The notes beneath the pieces are model-generated. The model was not told the origin of the DNA. It ran no database searches and saw only the letters and a program-made list of their open reading frames with translations. 64,000 nt of DNA. Source: Streptomyces flaveolus (GTDB taxonomy: Bacteria > Actinomycetota > Actinomycetes > Streptomycetales > Streptomycetaceae). Every line of letters starts with the position of its first letter. Position 1 is the stretch's first letter. Location: positions 1-64,000 of the forward strand of contig NZ_JNWV01000043.1 of NCBI RefSeq assembly GCF_000716535.1, given 5' to 3'. The translations under genes and the position numbers were made by a program. Of the stretch, positions 25,254-33,187 are shown piece by piece.

Positions 25254-26363
25254 ATGACGGCACGACCGGGCACGCTCCCGGCGGGCCCACCCGCCCCCGA
25301 AGCGGACCGCCGCTGGCCCCGCCTCCTGGACACCGTGCTGCGCGGGCGGGATCTGACCCCCGCCGACACCGCCTGGCTGATGGACTCGCTGCTGCGCGGC
25401 GAGGCCACCCCGGCACAGATCGCGGGGCTGCTCGTGGCCCTGCGCGCCAAGGGGGAGACGGTCGATGAGCTCCAGGGCCTGGCCGACGGCATGCTCGCGC
25501 ACGCCGTGCCGATGCGGGCGCCGGACGACTGCGTCGACGTCGTCGGCACGGGCGGCGACGGCGCCTGCACCGTCAACATCTCCACGATGTCCGCGATCGT
25601 CGCGGCCGGGGCCGGCGCCCGGGTGGTCAAGCACGGCGCCCGGGCCGCCAGTTCCCGTTCGGGCTCCGCCGACGTGCTGGAGGAGCTGGGTGTGACGCTG
25701 CGGCTGCCGCCGGAGCGGCTCGCGCGGCTCGCGGAGACCGTGGGCATCGCCTTCTGCTTCGCACCCGACTTCCACCCGGCGATGCGGCACGCTGCCCTGC
25801 CCCGCCGCGAGTTGGGCATCCCGACCGTCTTCAACGCCCTGGGCCCGCTCACCAACCCGGCCCGCCCCCGCGCGCTGGCCGTCGGCGTGGCCGACGCCCG
25901 GCTGGCCCCGCTGATCGCGGGTGTGCTGGCCCGGCGCGGCACCGAGGCCCTGGTCTTCCGGGGCGACGACGGGCTGGACGAACTCACCGTGACGACCACC
26001 TCGCACGTCTGGTGCGTCAGCGACGGCGGGATCCGCGAGGAGCGCTTCGATCCCCGGGAGACGGGCATCCCGTTCGCCCCGGCCGAGGCCCTCCGCGGCG
26101 GAGACGCGGCCCACAACGCCGAGGTGGCCCGCCGGCTGCTCGCGGGCCGGCGGGGCCCGGTCCGTGACGCGGTCCTGCTGTCGGCGGCCGCGACACTGGC
26201 AGCCGCCGCCCCGTCCACCGCGCCACTCGCCGACCGCCTGCGCCCGGCCCTCGCGGCCGCCGCGGAGTCCATCGACTCCGGTGCGGCGGAGGCGGTACTG
26301 CGGGAGTGGGTCCGCGCGAGCGCCGCGCCCGCGCCGGGGGAAGTCCTCGCGAAGGCGGCATGA
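25254..26363 (+). CDS. trpD: Anthranilate phosphoribosyltransferase (TrpD-like)
   Basis: A 369-residue enzyme joining anthranilate and PRPP to phosphoribosyl-anthranilate, the second step of tryptophan synthesis. The PRPP-binding [14 protein letters not shown] is clear, as is [19 protein letters not shown]. With trpE and trpG upstream this gives a cluster-dedicated start of the tryptophan pathway; trpC, trpF and trpAB are not in the window and must come from elsewhere. The ATG lies 2 bases after the stop of the NQDWG-repeat protein and has only a weak ribosome site overlapping that stop, which implies coupling. A strong hairpin follows. Confidence 0.95.
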   Translation: MTARPGTLPAGPPAPEADRRWPRLLDTVLRGRDLTPADTAWLMDSLLRGEATPAQIAGLLVALRAKGETVDELQGLADGMLAHAVPMRAPDDCVDVVGTGGDGACTVNISTMSAIVAAGAGARVVKHGARAASSRSGSADVLEELGVTLRLPPERLARLAETVGIAFCFAPDFHPAMRHAALPRRELGIPTVFNALGPLTNPARPRALAVGVADARLAPLIAGVLARRGTEALVFRGDDGLDELTVTTTSHVWCVSDGGIREERFDPRETGIPFAPAEALRGGDAAHNAEVARRLLAGRRGPVRDAVLLSAAATLAAAAPSTAPLADRLRPALAAAAESIDSGAAEAVLREWVRASAAPAPGEVLAKAA

Positions 26364-26408
26364 CGGCCGTACGAGCGGTGTGACGTCCGTGGGAACGGGT
26401 CGGCGAAC

Positions 26409-26478
26409 GGGGCCCGGGACGACGGAGAGGGGGCCCGGACTGTCCGTCCCGCGCCCCCTCTCCGCCGTCCCGGGCCCC
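26409..26478. terminator. Long hairpin between trpD and the converging gene
   Basis: Arms 26409-26433 and 26454-26478 pair over 25 bases with a single mismatch around a 20-base loop. The hairpin lies 45 bases after the trpD stop and 14 bases beyond the end of the minus-strand gene, so it probably serves both. It marks the likely right border of the peptide cluster. Confidence 0.8.
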
Positions 26479-26492
26479 TTCCCTTCAGGCCC

Positions 26493-27122
26493 TCACGCCG
26501 CCGCGCTCAGCTCCGCCAGCTCTCGCTCCACATCCGCCTCGGCCTGCTCCAGCTCTCGCGTCCAGTACTCGTTGAGCTGGGTCGCGAAGTTCTTCCGGAA
26601 CATCTCCAGGCACCACTTCCGCCGTCCCGGCTCGCGCTCGTGCTTGACGAAGAAGGCCAGGTCGGCGGGGACGATGTGACGCATCCCCAGCAGCGGAAGC
26701 GGGCTGGTGAAAGGCCGGAAGTCGTCGTTGTGCAGGCCTGTGGTCTCGTGGTCGGGCCAGAAGTCGCCCACCATGAACCCGGCCTCGACCCACTCCGGCT
26801 TCAGCGCGGTGTGCACCCGCTCCACCATCGCCTTCAGCTCGTCGTCGGGCAGCCCGTACGGTACGACCATGTTCACCAGGTAGATCCGGTCGCTGCCCAG
26901 TTCGTCGGCCCGCCGGCGCATCCGCGCGAGCAGCTCCCGCGCGAGCGCCATGAGCGCCTCGTCACCGCGGGTGGCGTCGAACTCGACCATGTGCACGTAG
27001 TCCCGGCGCAGCGCCTTCACCATGTACGGGCACACCACCCCGCTGCGGCCGAGGTCCGGGTGGGGGCGAGGGGTGTATCCCGAGACCCAGTCCTGCGCCT
27101 TGGTCATCAGTTCACCTGACAT
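26493..27122 (-). CDS. Conserved hypothetical protein, possibly DUF6875-type
   Basis: A 209-residue soluble protein with no motif I can tie to a reaction. It is rich in charged residues and has a central VGDFWPDHETTGLHNDDFRP segment, a proline-rich FTSPLPLLGMRHIVPADLAF segment, and a C-terminal helix of Glu/Ala/Leu. The segment LGRSGVVCPYMVKALRRD recalls the DUF6875 family seen in some natural-product clusters, but I am unsure. It is convergent with trpD and could be either the last cluster gene or unrelated. The start may be the ATG at 27122 or, with a better spaced AGGTG, the one at 27107. Confidence 0.7.
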   Translation of the reverse strand: MSGELMTKAQDWVSGYTPRPHPDLGRSGVVCPYMVKALRRDYVHMVEFDATRGDEALMALARELLARMRRRADELGSDRIYLVNMVVPYGLPDDELKAMVERVHTALKPEWVEAGFMVGDFWPDHETTGLHNDDFRPFTSPLPLLGMRHIVPADLAFFVKHEREPGRRKWCLEMFRKNFATQLNEYWTRELEQAEADVERELAELSAAA

Positions 27123-27304
27123 ATGCCCTCTTTTCGCGTATCAGCCGTGATCATTCCGGCCGTCACGCTAGAGACACCCGCTATCCGGCAGACATCGTCT
27201 GGGTTTCCCCGGGGCGCGAGGGAAAGGGAGGTCACGCCAAAGCATGGCGCGCTTGCGCCCACGGCGATCCGCAGTTCGGCGGCCAGAGCCGGACGGTCGG
27301 TAGG

Positions 27305-28429
27305 TCAGGCCGGCAGGCTCCAGGAGCGGCCGTCGGGTGTTCCGAGCCACACGCGTTGGGTGCCGTCCGGTTCCACGGTCAGGCCGAGGTCCGAGTGTGG
27401 GGGCGAGCCTGCGTCCTGCCAGACAGTGAGAGCGTCTTCCACCTGATCCCAGAGCCGAAGAGGGCCGTGCTGGTGCACGGTCCAGCCGCCTCCGGTCGGT
27501 TCGGTCCACGCCTGTGACCCGGTGGCGACGTCCACGAGGATCACGCCCGTGCCAGTGGTCATGAGTTCGGCGGACGGTGCGGCGAGCTGAGCGAGGAACT
27601 GCCCGGTCCAGTCTTCCAGCAGTGCGGGGTTCACGCGGGTGGCGCGGGTGTGGCCGGGACGCTGCTGGAAGGTGGGTCGGGGTGGGCGTTCGTGAGGGCG
27701 GGCGAGCATGTAGCTGACCTGGTCGGGGTGGAAGCGGCCGGTGGCGGTGCCGTCGTCCTGGACGGTGAGGCGGACAAGTCCGGAGGCGAGCATCCATCCG
27801 CTGATGGTGGTGGTGATGGTTCCACCAGCGCGTACTTGGTACAACCAAGCTGGTGGGATGTGGCGGACGGCGCAGGTGGCCACGATGTGGTCGTATTCGG
27901 CGTCGTCCTTATGTCCGGTGAGGCCGTCGCCGGTGATCAGCGTGGGGTGGTACCCGGCGGCGTGAATGTGGTTGGCCGCCGCGGCGGCCAAGCCCGGGTC
28001 GTACTCGATGGAGTACACGTTGTTGTCGCCGAGGCGGCTGCACAGGATGGCGGTGGAATAGCCGGTACCGGTGCCGATCTCCAGGACCTTGTGACCTTCG
28101 CTGATCCTGGCGACGTCGAGCATGCGCACGATGAGGGAGGGCAGCGTGCTGGACGAGGTGGGGCGGCCGGTGACGGGTCCGACGGCGTCGGCGGCGGTGG
28201 TGCCGTCGACTTGGGTGACCCAGGTGGTGTCCTGGTAGACGAGCCCCAGCCACTTTCCGGGATCGGTCCAGTCGCGGTGCACCGGGGTCCACTGGCGGCC
28301 GTCGAAGTGGAACAGGCCGTTGCCCAGGAAGAGTTCCCGGGGCACCGTTTCGAGGGCTGTGCGCCATGCCGGGTCCTCCACGGGGACTGCGGCGGCGAGT
28401 TGGCGGCGCAGGTCGGCGGGGTCGGTCAT
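27305..28429 (-). CDS. PIMT-type O-methyltransferase of the graspetide cluster
   Basis: A 374-residue protein with a protein-L-isoaspartate methyltransferase core. The SAM-binding VLEIGTGTGYSTAILC lies near residue 115, and the residues before it (VTGRPTSSSTLPSLIVRML) match the PIMT substrate loop. In fuscimiditide and related graspetides the homologous enzyme methylates an Asp of the ester-linked core, which then collapses to an aspartimide. An additional C-terminal part of about 150 residues, which I cannot assign, resembles what these system-specific PIMTs carry. The start at 28429 overlaps the ATP-grasp stop by ATGA; upstream codons are not needed. Confidence 0.9.
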   Translation of the reverse strand: MTDPADLRRQLAAAVPVEDPAWRTALETVPRELFLGNGLFHFDGRQWTPVHRDWTDPGKWLGLVYQDTTWVTQVDGTTAADAVGPVTGRPTSSSTLPSLIVRMLDVARISEGHKVLEIGTGTGYSTAILCSRLGDNNVYSIEYDPGLAAAAANHIHAAGYHPTLITGDGLTGHKDDAEYDHIVATCAVRHIPPAWLYQVRAGGTITTTISGWMLASGLVRLTVQDDGTATGRFHPDQVSYMLARPHERPPRPTFQQRPGHTRATRVNPALLEDWTGQFLAQLAAPSAELMTTGTGVILVDVATGSQAWTEPTGGGWTVHQHGPLRLWDQVEDALTVWQDAGSPPHSDLGLTVEPDGTQRVWLGTPDGRSWSLPA

Positions 28430-29391
28430 GCAAGGGCTCCATGCTCTAGGCGGTCGGCGATGGCGTGCTTGATGGGAGCAGTGATGTGGTCGGGAAACCA
28501 GGCCCATTGACCGTTGGGGTTGCACTCATACCAGTGCCAGACGCCGGCACGGTCCAGGCCGAAGTCGAAGGCGCCGAAGCTGAGTCCGAAAGCATCGAGG
28601 TAGGCGCGCACTCCTCTGACGATGGCCGGGGGGACGGGCACGGCGGTGTAGGCGAGCCGGTCGTAGTGGCGGCGCCAGTCCACGCCAGGTGAACCGTCGA
28701 TACGGACGGCGGTGAGGTGGTCACCGACGGCGGTGAGGCGGATGTCGGCGGACTTGCCGACGCGCTGCTGAAACAGGTGCGCGGTGTGCCGTAGCTGGCT
28801 GTCGATCTGGCCTGGGGTGACGTCCTCGATCCACACGGTCAGTGCGCGGCCGGTGTCGTCGGTGTACTCCGATTCCCTGAGCGGCTTGTAGAGGACCGGC
28901 CCGTGTTCAGCGGCGAAGGTGCGGGCGCGTTCGGGGTCGTTGGTGATGAGCGTGGGTGGCACGGTGAAGCCGCAGGCCGCAGCCGTGGCCAGTTGTGCCG
29001 GCTTGTACTCGGCGTTCCGGTTGCGCCATGGGTGGTTCAGGTAGTGCGCGCCGGGGAGAGCGGCGAGAATGCCGCCGAGCCCGTAGCGGGCTTCTTCGAC
29101 GACCCAACGGCCGGTTTGCTCATCCATGGCAAGGTCGGCGGTGTAGGGGGTGGGCCGCCGCCAGTACACCGAGCGCACGTTCCCCAGGTCGACGCTCCGG
29201 GACACGGTGGCGAGAGTGCCGGTGGCCCCGGTGCTGTCGAAGGTGCCGGACAGGGTCACCTCGCGGGGAAAGTCGCCGGGGTCCAGGCGGACCACTGGCA
29301 CACGACGCTGGTTCAGTTCGGTGATCACCTCATCCGCAGTCGCGTCGTCCAGGCGCGTGACGACGAGGACGGGCGGCCCACCCGCAGCCAT
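28426..29391 (-). CDS. ATP-grasp ligase for graspetide maturation
   Basis: A 321-residue ATP-grasp enzyme that uses ATP to form side-chain ester (or amide) bonds between Asp/Glu and Thr/Ser/Lys of the precursor core. Family marks are VLYKPLRESEY (ATP-binding lysine), the DIRLTAVGDHLTAVRI strand and the metal-binding YECNPNGQWAWFP near the end. The N-terminal SVYWRRPTPY segment is typical of the maturase group and probably binds the leader. It starts on the last base of the precursor gene's stop codon (TGATG) and ends overlapping the methyltransferase gene, so all three are made together. Confidence 0.93.
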   Translation of the reverse strand: MAAGGPPVLVVTRLDDATADEVITELNQRRVPVVRLDPGDFPREVTLSGTFDSTGATGTLATVSRSVDLGNVRSVYWRRPTPYTADLAMDEQTGRWVVEEARYGLGGILAALPGAHYLNHPWRNRNAEYKPAQLATAAACGFTVPPTLITNDPERARTFAAEHGPVLYKPLRESEYTDDTGRALTVWIEDVTPGQIDSQLRHTAHLFQQRVGKSADIRLTAVGDHLTAVRIDGSPGVDWRRHYDRLAYTAVPVPPAIVRGVRAYLDAFGLSFGAFDFGLDRAGVWHWYECNPNGQWAWFPDHITAPIKHAIADRLEHGALA

Positions 29392-29657
29392 CAGTCAGAG
29401 TCCCCGTTCTGGTCGCTTCCCTGGTCCGGAGTGCCGTCCAGGCTGGTCTTCGTACTCGTCTCCTGCGACGTCTCCGACCGCTTGTGCTTGGCCTCCGCCG
29501 TCAGCGGTGCGCCGTCGGGGCCGACCCACGCGGGGACCTGCGTGTGGGGGTCGAGGACGGGCCGGGCGGCGGAGAGGACGGCCGCAGTCGGGTAGGGCCG
29601 CATGCGTCCGAGTCCCCAGGGCTTGACCTGATGCAGTGACGTCGAGGGCTGTTGCAT
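29391..29657 (-). CDS. Graspetide precursor peptide
   Basis: An 88-residue peptide that fits the ATP-grasp target family. The leader holds the conserved PWGLGRMRPYP (residues 13-23), known in these precursors as the ligase recognition motif, and the LDPHTQ segment. The C-terminal core from about residue 61 is a Ser/Thr cluster (SETSQETSTKTS), then LDGTP, then an Asp-rich tail (DQGSDQNGDSD). This matches a graspetide core in which Thr/Ser hydroxyls are esterified by Asp/Glu, with Asp74-Gly75 as a natural aspartimide site for the PIMT. The ATG at 29657 has GAGGAG 4 bases upstream; an ATG 12 bases earlier has none. The core sequence and ring pattern are predictions. Confidence 0.9.
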   Translation of the reverse strand: MQQPSTSLHQVKPWGLGRMRPYPTAAVLSAARPVLDPHTQVPAWVGPDGAPLTAEAKHKRSETSQETSTKTSLDGTPDQGSDQNGDSD

Positions 29658-29938
29658 GAGTCTCCTCATCTTTCAGGTGATCCGACAGTGACATCGCCGC
29701 CCGGGGCTTCCGGACGGCGCGAGGGGCTTGGCCGGGCATCTGGCGTGAACGAGCGTTGTGCCCCGGCCGGGGGTGGTTGGGCCGTCCGCTCCAGGGGATC
29801 GAGCGGGCGGCCGTTGCGATCCCCCTCGGGTGTGAGGGACCGTCCCGCGCGCTGCCGACGACCGATGGACGGATGCGGGGGGGCGTCCGATGGCCGAGGA
29901 CGTAGCGGCCAGTCGTCCGGTCCGGGAAGGGTTCAGGG
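29658..29938. other. Gap upstream of the graspetide operon
   Basis: About 280 bases separate the precursor gene from the small membrane-protein gene. They should hold the graspetide promoter (reading leftward) and the end of the upstream unit. I see a short GC-rich run near 29875 but no clear terminator, operator or gene. Confidence 0.4.
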
Positions 29939-30169
29939 CTATGGCGCTGCGCACACCGGCGTGGATGGCTGTGGGGGCCGGTCCAGTGTGGCGAGAGCCG
30001 CTACGTGGGGCTCCTTGTCGGAAACGGAGTACGCAGTCGGGGTAGACCCCGTGTGGACCTCGTCAAAGACCATGGACACCACCAGCCCGAGCCCAACGGC
30101 GACGGCTCCCAGGAGCCCGGCGCCGGCGGTTACCCCGTCGGCTTGCAGCATGCGGTGGCCACAGGTCAT
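29939..30169 (-). CDS. Small single-span membrane protein
   Basis: A 76-residue product with one strongly hydrophobic segment (about residues 12-34, GVTAGAGLLGAVAVGLGLVV), preceded by a short start with cysteine and histidine (MTCGHRML) and followed by a polar, proline-rich tail. Its ATG overlaps the stop of the ATPase gene by ATGA, which is the main reason to think it is real. I do not recognise a family. It may anchor or modulate the anti-sigma-like ATPase encoded before it. Confidence 0.5.
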   Translation of the reverse strand: MTCGHRMLQADGVTAGAGLLGAVAVGLGLVVSMVFDEVHTGSTPTAYSVSDKEPHVAALATLDRPPQPSTPVCAAP

Positions 30170-30600
30170 TGGCCGCCGACCTTGATCGCGATCTCAGCCC
30201 AGACGCGCTTACCCCAGGGAAGGAGATCGGTTCCCCAGCGGTCGGAGAGGGCGTCGACCAGGAGGAGGCCACGGCCGCCGATAGCGTCTGGTCCAACGAT
30301 GTGCAGCTCGGGCACGCGGCGGGACGTGTCTACCACTGCAATGCGGAGCCGGTCAGGGCGTGGCTGCTCAGTGACCACCCGGACGCTGTGAGAGTGACCG
30401 TGGCGAACTGCGTTGGTGACCATTTCGGAGATGAGGAGCGTGCCGGTCTCTGCGGCGTCCTGGTCCATGCCCCACGCCGCGCACGCCTCGCGGACTATCT
30501 GACGCGCCGCCGGAACACTGGCGGCCTCGCTCGCGAGGGTGATGCTCTGGCGCGGGTATTGCCCTGGACTCACTTGCTCGTTGGTCATGGTCATCGTCAC
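30166..30600 (-). CDS. Anti-sigma-factor-like ATP-binding protein (HATPase_c_2)
   Basis: A 144-residue single-domain GHKL ATPase of the RsbW/SpoIIAB-like type that is abundant in streptomycetes. The N-box reads LLISEMVTNAVRHG and the G1/G2 boxes VVDTSRR and GGRGLLLVDALSDRWG; the domain is nearly the whole protein. Such proteins bind and inhibit a sigma factor or phosphorylate an anti-anti-sigma partner. Its divergent position to the XRE-TPR regulator and proximity to the graspetide operon suggest local regulation; the partner is not in the window. The start lies within GTG-ACG-ATG-ACC-ATG, so it could begin up to 2 codons later. Confidence 0.85.
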   Translation of the reverse strand: MTMTMTNEQVSPGQYPRQSITLASEAASVPAARQIVREACAAWGMDQDAAETGTLLISEMVTNAVRHGHSHSVRVVTEQPRPDRLRIAVVDTSRRVPELHIVGPDAIGGRGLLLVDALSDRWGTDLLPWGKRVWAEIAIKVGGQ

Positions 30601-30827
30601 GCCTTGGTCGGGCTGATGGGGCGAGGGCCCGCCCGCACGCCTCGGAGGAGAAGCGTTCGGGCAGGGCGGCGCCGAGGTGCGTTCACGGGTGCACCTCCCG
30701 GCTGCTGACGGTCAGTCAACACGTAGAGAAGGGGATGGGGAGACTCCAGAAAGTGACTCCAACACGGAGTCAGGTCAACGGCGTTGGCCTTAGCATCGGC
30801 TCCATCCGCTACCTGGGGGAGTTGCAG

Positions 30828-32093
30828 ATGGACCGTCTGTCACCGGGCCCGCGTGAGGTCGTCGCCGGTCTGCTCGGGGATGAACGCCTGCTCCATGCGT
30901 GCGCCGAGCGGGACATGGGCGTGGTGTTTCGGATGCTCAATGCGCGCGGTGTCAGTACGCGGCGCATTGCTGCCGCGGTCGACATCACGCAGGGGCGGCT
31001 GTACGACTACATGAACGGCAAGTGCCGGGTGGAGAAGCTGACCCTGTTTGAGCAGATCGCCGACGCCTTCCACATCCCCGGCCACATGCTGGGGCTGGCT
31101 CGACGATCATGGGAGCCTGCGCCAGCGACCGCCGAGCACGAGCGGACGGATCGGCCGCCGCCGGACGGTGACGACCTGGTGGCGATGGATCATTTCCGCA
31201 GCGCTGACCGTCAGACCGGCGGCGGCAGGTTGTACGGGGCTGTCGTCCGGCACCTGTCGGACCGGGTGGCGCCCCGGCTGGTCGACATCGGCAGCGGTCC
31301 GCAGGTGTTCGCCGCCGCAGCCGCGCTCACCGAGATGGCGGGCTGGATGGCTCACGACTCCGGTCATGATGACCGCGCGGCCCAGCACTTCGCCCGCGCT
31401 CTCCCTCTGGCCCGCACCTCTGGTGACCTCCCGTTGGCCGCGCACGTCGCTGCGAGCAGCAGCCACCTTGCCCTTGAGACCGGGGATGCGGCCGGGGCTG
31501 CCGGCTGGGCGCGGACCGGGCTGGAACTGGCCGTGCAGGGGCCTCGGATTCCCGCGCTGACAGCGCGGCTGCACACCATGCAGGCACGTGCGCTGGCAGT
31601 CGCGTCTCAGCGCTCCCTGGCCGCCCACGCGCTGGAGGCCGCGCACCGTGACCTGGAGGCTTCGCCCGCTGCTGATCACCCGTGGCTGAGCCCGTTCGAT
31701 GCGGCCGCGCTGGCCAGCGAGTCAGCCCTCGTCCTGCGTGACCTGAAGCGGTACGACGAGGCGCTGTTGCACGCCGAACAGGCTGTTGCGCTGCGCGGGG
31801 CGGGGCGGGCGCGGTCCCTGGCTCTCAGCCGGATCAGCCTGGTGGACATCCACGTGCGCCGCGGTGACCTCGCCGCTGCGGTGAGCGTCGGCCACGACCT
31901 GCTCAGTATGAGCCCGACTCTCGGTTCGGTCCGGGTGGTGCAGCAGCTTGACGGGCTAGGACGGCTGCTGGAGCCGCACCGGGGGTACCGGCCGGTCCGG
32001 GAGTACCTGGCGCGGTTCGATGATGCGCGCCGCGCCAGAATGCTCCTGCTGGCTGATCTGATCCCGACGTCCCCTGGAGGCACCACCGTATGA
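30828..32093 (+). CDS. XRE-family regulator with C-terminal TPR-like repeats
   Basis: A 421-residue protein. The N-terminal helix-turn-helix spans about residues 20-75 (MLNARGVSTRRIAAAVDITQGRLYDYMNGKC). The C-terminal 300 residues are all-helical, with tetratricopeptide-like repeats (for example MAHDSGHDDRAAQHFARAL and LKRYDEALLHAEQAVALRGA). Such regulators are common next to Streptomyces accessory clusters and often sense a peptide or partner protein. The ATG at 30828 is preferred because GGGGGAG lies 6 bases upstream; earlier in-frame starts would add 31 poorly conserved-looking residues. Its stop overlaps the NUDIX gene start (ATGA). Confidence 0.85.
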   Translation: MDRLSPGPREVVAGLLGDERLLHACAERDMGVVFRMLNARGVSTRRIAAAVDITQGRLYDYMNGKCRVEKLTLFEQIADAFHIPGHMLGLARRSWEPAPATAEHERTDRPPPDGDDLVAMDHFRSADRQTGGGRLYGAVVRHLSDRVAPRLVDIGSGPQVFAAAAALTEMAGWMAHDSGHDDRAAQHFARALPLARTSGDLPLAAHVAASSSHLALETGDAAGAAGWARTGLELAVQGPRIPALTARLHTMQARALAVASQRSLAAHALEAAHRDLEASPAADHPWLSPFDAAALASESALVLRDLKRYDEALLHAEQAVALRGAGRARSLALSRISLVDIHVRRGDLAAAVSVGHDLLSMSPTLGSVRVVQQLDGLGRLLEPHRGYRPVREYLARFDDARRARMLLLADLIPTSPGGTTV

Positions 32094-32611
32094 GGCCCCC
32101 AGCACCTGATCCCGCCGACGCCGACGCCTGGAAGGCGTACCTTGCGGAGGGGAACGCCAAACAGGCCCGCAAGCGCGTGGCGGCCGACGTGCTGCTTCGG
32201 GACCCGTCCGGCCGTGTGCTCCTGGTGAACCCCACTTACAAACCGGGATGGGATCTGCCCGGCGGGATGGCGGAGGCCAACGAGCCACCTGAGGACACGG
32301 CACGCCGTGAACTGGTGGAGGAACTCGGCGTACGCCTCACGCTGCTCGGGCTGCTGGTGGTGGACTGGGTGCCCCCGCACGGTCCCTGGGATGATCAGCT
32401 CGCGTTCGTCTTCGACGGCGGCACCCTGGACGAGGACCAGGCCGACCGGCTACGGCCGAGAGACGACGAGCTGTCCGAAGCCGCCTTCGTCACGGCCGCC
32501 GAAGCCGCCGAACGCCTCCGGGACCGCACCCGGCGCCGGTTCGAGCACGCCCTGAAGGCACTGGACGCCGGACGGCCGCTGTACCTCCGCGACGGCGCAC
32601 CCTTCATGTGA
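32090..32611 (+). CDS. NUDIX hydrolase
   Basis: A 173-residue NUDIX-fold protein that hydrolyses nucleoside diphosphates linked to another group. The NUDIX box is complete: GGMAEANEPPEDTARRELVE followed by ELG (residues about 62-84). The substrate cannot be told. It is translationally coupled to the XRE-TPR gene (ATGA), an arrangement frequent in streptomycetes, so it may be a metabolic companion of that regulator. GGAGG lies 10 bases before the ATG. Confidence 0.9.
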   Translation: MRPPAPDPADADAWKAYLAEGNAKQARKRVAADVLLRDPSGRVLLVNPTYKPGWDLPGGMAEANEPPEDTARRELVEELGVRLTLLGLLVVDWVPPHGPWDDQLAFVFDGGTLDEDQADRLRPRDDELSEAAFVTAAEAAERLRDRTRRRFEHALKALDAGRPLYLRDGAPFM

Positions 32612-32771
32612 CGATCGCGTCGCCCAGCTCCGACGCCCGAGGCATGGCTGCTCTCATGGCTACGTACGTAGCCGTACGCTCCCCTTCGAACCAGTGTGGC
32701 CCAGGGGCCAGCGAGGCCCGCCAACACGCGAGAAAGGGCGCCTGACCTGCGTATTCGCTAGTGCGAAGCCT

Positions 32772-33187
32772 AAGCGGCAGACGAGCCGGGCTGTACGCCG
32801 GGTTCTGTTCCCCGGTGTCCTCGCGGGCGCCGGGGCGACGGCCATCCATCTAGGGCCGGTGTTGCCACCGGCCTCGTGCGGTCTACCCGCGGACTCGGGC
32901 GGGCAGCCCTCGAACGTCCGCGCAGAAACACCGGAGTGTTTCCTCTTGACCTTGCTCCGGGTGGGGTTTACCTAGCTGCCCAGGTCACCCTGGGCACTGG
33001 TGGTCTCTTACACCACCGTTTCACCCTTACCGAGGGCCGAGGCCCCCGGCGGTCTGCTTTCTGTGGCACTGTCCCGCGGGTCACCCCGGGTGGCCGTTAG
33101 CCACCACCCTGCCCTGTGGAGCCCGGACGTTCCTCGGGAAGCCCCCTAAGGGGACTCCACGCGGCCGCCCGCCCGGCTCGTCTGCCG
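32772..33187 (-). ncRNA. rnpB: RNase P RNA (class A)
   Basis: This is the catalytic RNA of RNase P, which trims the 5' ends of tRNAs. Read on the minus strand it begins with the P1 helix: 17 bases at 33171-33187 pair perfectly with 32775-32791 at the 3' end. The conserved GAGGAACGTCCGGGCTCCA (CR-I) follows, then the ACAGGGCAGGGTGGTGGCTA and CAGTGCCACAGAAAGCAGAC regions; near the 3' end is GAACCCGGCGTACAGCCC. These are landmark bacterial type A elements. The 5' end overlaps the last 42 bases of the EamA coding region on the same strand. End positions are set by P1 and could be off by a few bases. Confidence 0.95.

Noticed and set aside
27123..27304. A small gene between the hypothetical protein and the methyltransferase
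   Set aside because: A short plus-strand frame exists but has no ribosome site, no conserved-looking sequence and overlaps the methyltransferase end.
32612..32771. A possible tRNA or attachment site beside the graspetide region
   Set aside because: No tRNA-like cloverleaf and no direct repeat flanking the accessory region could be seen by eye.
32694..33100. Plus-strand reading frames between the NUDIX gene and EamA
   Set aside because: The sequence is RNase P RNA on the other strand.
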